In this document: positions 63,395 through 64,000 of the stretch, one piece after another
Position numbering within the stretch: position 1 is the stretch's first letter
Layout: each line of letters opens with the position of its first letter
NCBI RefSeq assembly: GCF_018691265.1
Contig: NW_024881282.1
Location: forward strand, 26,562,899 to 26,626,898
Reading direction: 5' to 3'
DNA: 64,000 nt
Origin: Tyto alba
Taxonomy: Eukaryota; Chordata; Aves; Strigiformes; Tytonidae
Made by a program: the position numbers and the translations under genes
The notes under the pieces: generated by a model
The model's database searches: none
Seen by the model: the letters and a program-made list of their open reading frames with translations, nothing else
Told to the model about the DNA's origin: nothing

Positions 63395-64000
63395 TCCAGA
63401 GACTTACTGATGTCCAGATGGAGATCAGTGATGAGTGGTGTCCCACAGGGCTCCATATTGGGGCCAGTGCTGTTTAATATCTTCATCAGTGACACAGACA
63501 GTGAGATCGAGTGCACTCTCAGGAATTTTGCAGATGACACCAAGATGAGTGGTGCAGTTGACACACCTGATGGATGGGATGCCACCCAGTGGGACCTGGA
63601 CAAGCGCAAGAAGTGGACTCATGTGAATATTATGAGGTTCAACAAGGCCAAGTGCAAGGTCCTGCACATGGGTCGGGGCAATCTCCAGTATCAATACAGG
63701 CTGAGGGATGAAGGGATTGAGAGTTGCCCTGCCAAGGAGAACTTGGGGGTTACTAGTGGATGAAAAGCTGGGCATCAGCCAACAATGTGCACTTGCAGCC
63801 CACAAGGCCAACTGTATCCTGGGCTGCAACAAAAGAAGAGTGGCCAGCAGATCGAGGGAGGTGATTCTGTCCCACTACTGCACACTGGTGAGACCCCACC
63901 TGCAGTGCTGTGTCCAGCTCTGGAGCTCTCAGCACAGGAAAGACCTGGACCTGTTGGAGCAGGTCCAGAGGGGGCCATGAAAGTTATCAGAGGGATGGAA
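63395..64000 (+). pseudogene. CR1 LINE reverse-transcriptase fragment, frameshifted, runs off window
   Basis: The plus strand encodes the C-terminal half of the CR1 reverse transcriptase: SGVPQGSILGPVLFNIFISD, the catalytic-motif block FADDTKM with FADD at 63527-63538, then FNKAKCKVLHMGRG and [11 protein letters not shown]. Near 63745 a one-base shift moves the frame; the next part continues as [21 protein letters not shown] and [13 protein letters not shown], then the window ends. The frameshift makes this copy defective as written. The 5' edge near 63395 is approximate. On the complete chromosome the element should continue through the [11 protein letters not shown] region to a 3' tail. Confidence 0.93.

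Noticed and set aside
1..64000. CRISPR array, defence system, operon or prophage
   Set aside because: The spliced cyclin gene, CR1 elements and LTRs show vertebrate nuclear DNA; no regularly spaced repeats with unique spacers or clustered bacterial genes are present.
6036..64000. SERTM1 or other neighbours expected near CCNA1
   Set aside because: No open frame in the window matches what I recall of these proteins; the next gene is probably beyond the window.

Overview
The window is vertebrate nuclear DNA, most likely from a bird. It carries several copies of the CR1 LINE in different states of decay, including the typical avian 3' end (minus-strand tails that begin with an ATCATAGAATCAT-like string). 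It also carries solo LTRs of an avian ERVL-like family, and one gene with short GT-AG introns. No bacterial, plasmid, phage or CRISPR features are present. The species or order cannot be resolved from what I can see.

Region 1-6030 holds the only recognisable cellular gene, cyclin A1 (CCNA1), on the plus strand. Seven coding exons between 1270 and 5817 give 364 residues covering both cyclin folds, including the MRAIL hydrophobic patch and the Lys/Glu pair that contacts the CDK. A polyadenylation signal lies at 6006. The N-terminal exon or exons, which should carry the destruction box, are upstream of the window or unrecognised. A degenerate candidate ends at 246. The window opens inside a decamer array (CCCTTCCCCT, about 15 copies), a strong G-quadruplex candidate on the minus strand about 1.1 kb before the first certain exon.

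Region 6030-64000 is about 58 kb of gene-poor DNA downstream of CCNA1. I can support only transposable elements and simple repeats there. CR1 copies lie at 8272-9028 (-), 16160-16460 (-, ancient), 17816-18145 (+), 22180-22640 (+, heavily decayed), 23637-23692 (+, tail only), 23925-24250 (-), 30050-31482 (-, split by an LTR), 34856-34902 (-, tail only), 49571-49962 (-), 53808-54250 (-, ancient) and 63395-64000 (+, reverse transcriptase region running off the window). Three related LTRs are at 9961-10247 (-, internally deleted), about 17170-17815 (+, decayed) and 30240-31309 (-, complete solo LTR nested in a CR1).

The working biology is therefore one cell-cycle gene with its 3' end, followed by a long interval shaped by waves of retrotransposition. 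Nesting and decay give a relative order: turtle-type ancient CR1 first, younger avian CR1 next, and the 30.2 kb LTR after the CR1 it interrupts. No previously undescribed system was found. The items most worth checking are the G-rich array by CCNA1, the LTR set with its internal 68-bp repeats and internally deleted copy, and the gene-poor interval itself.
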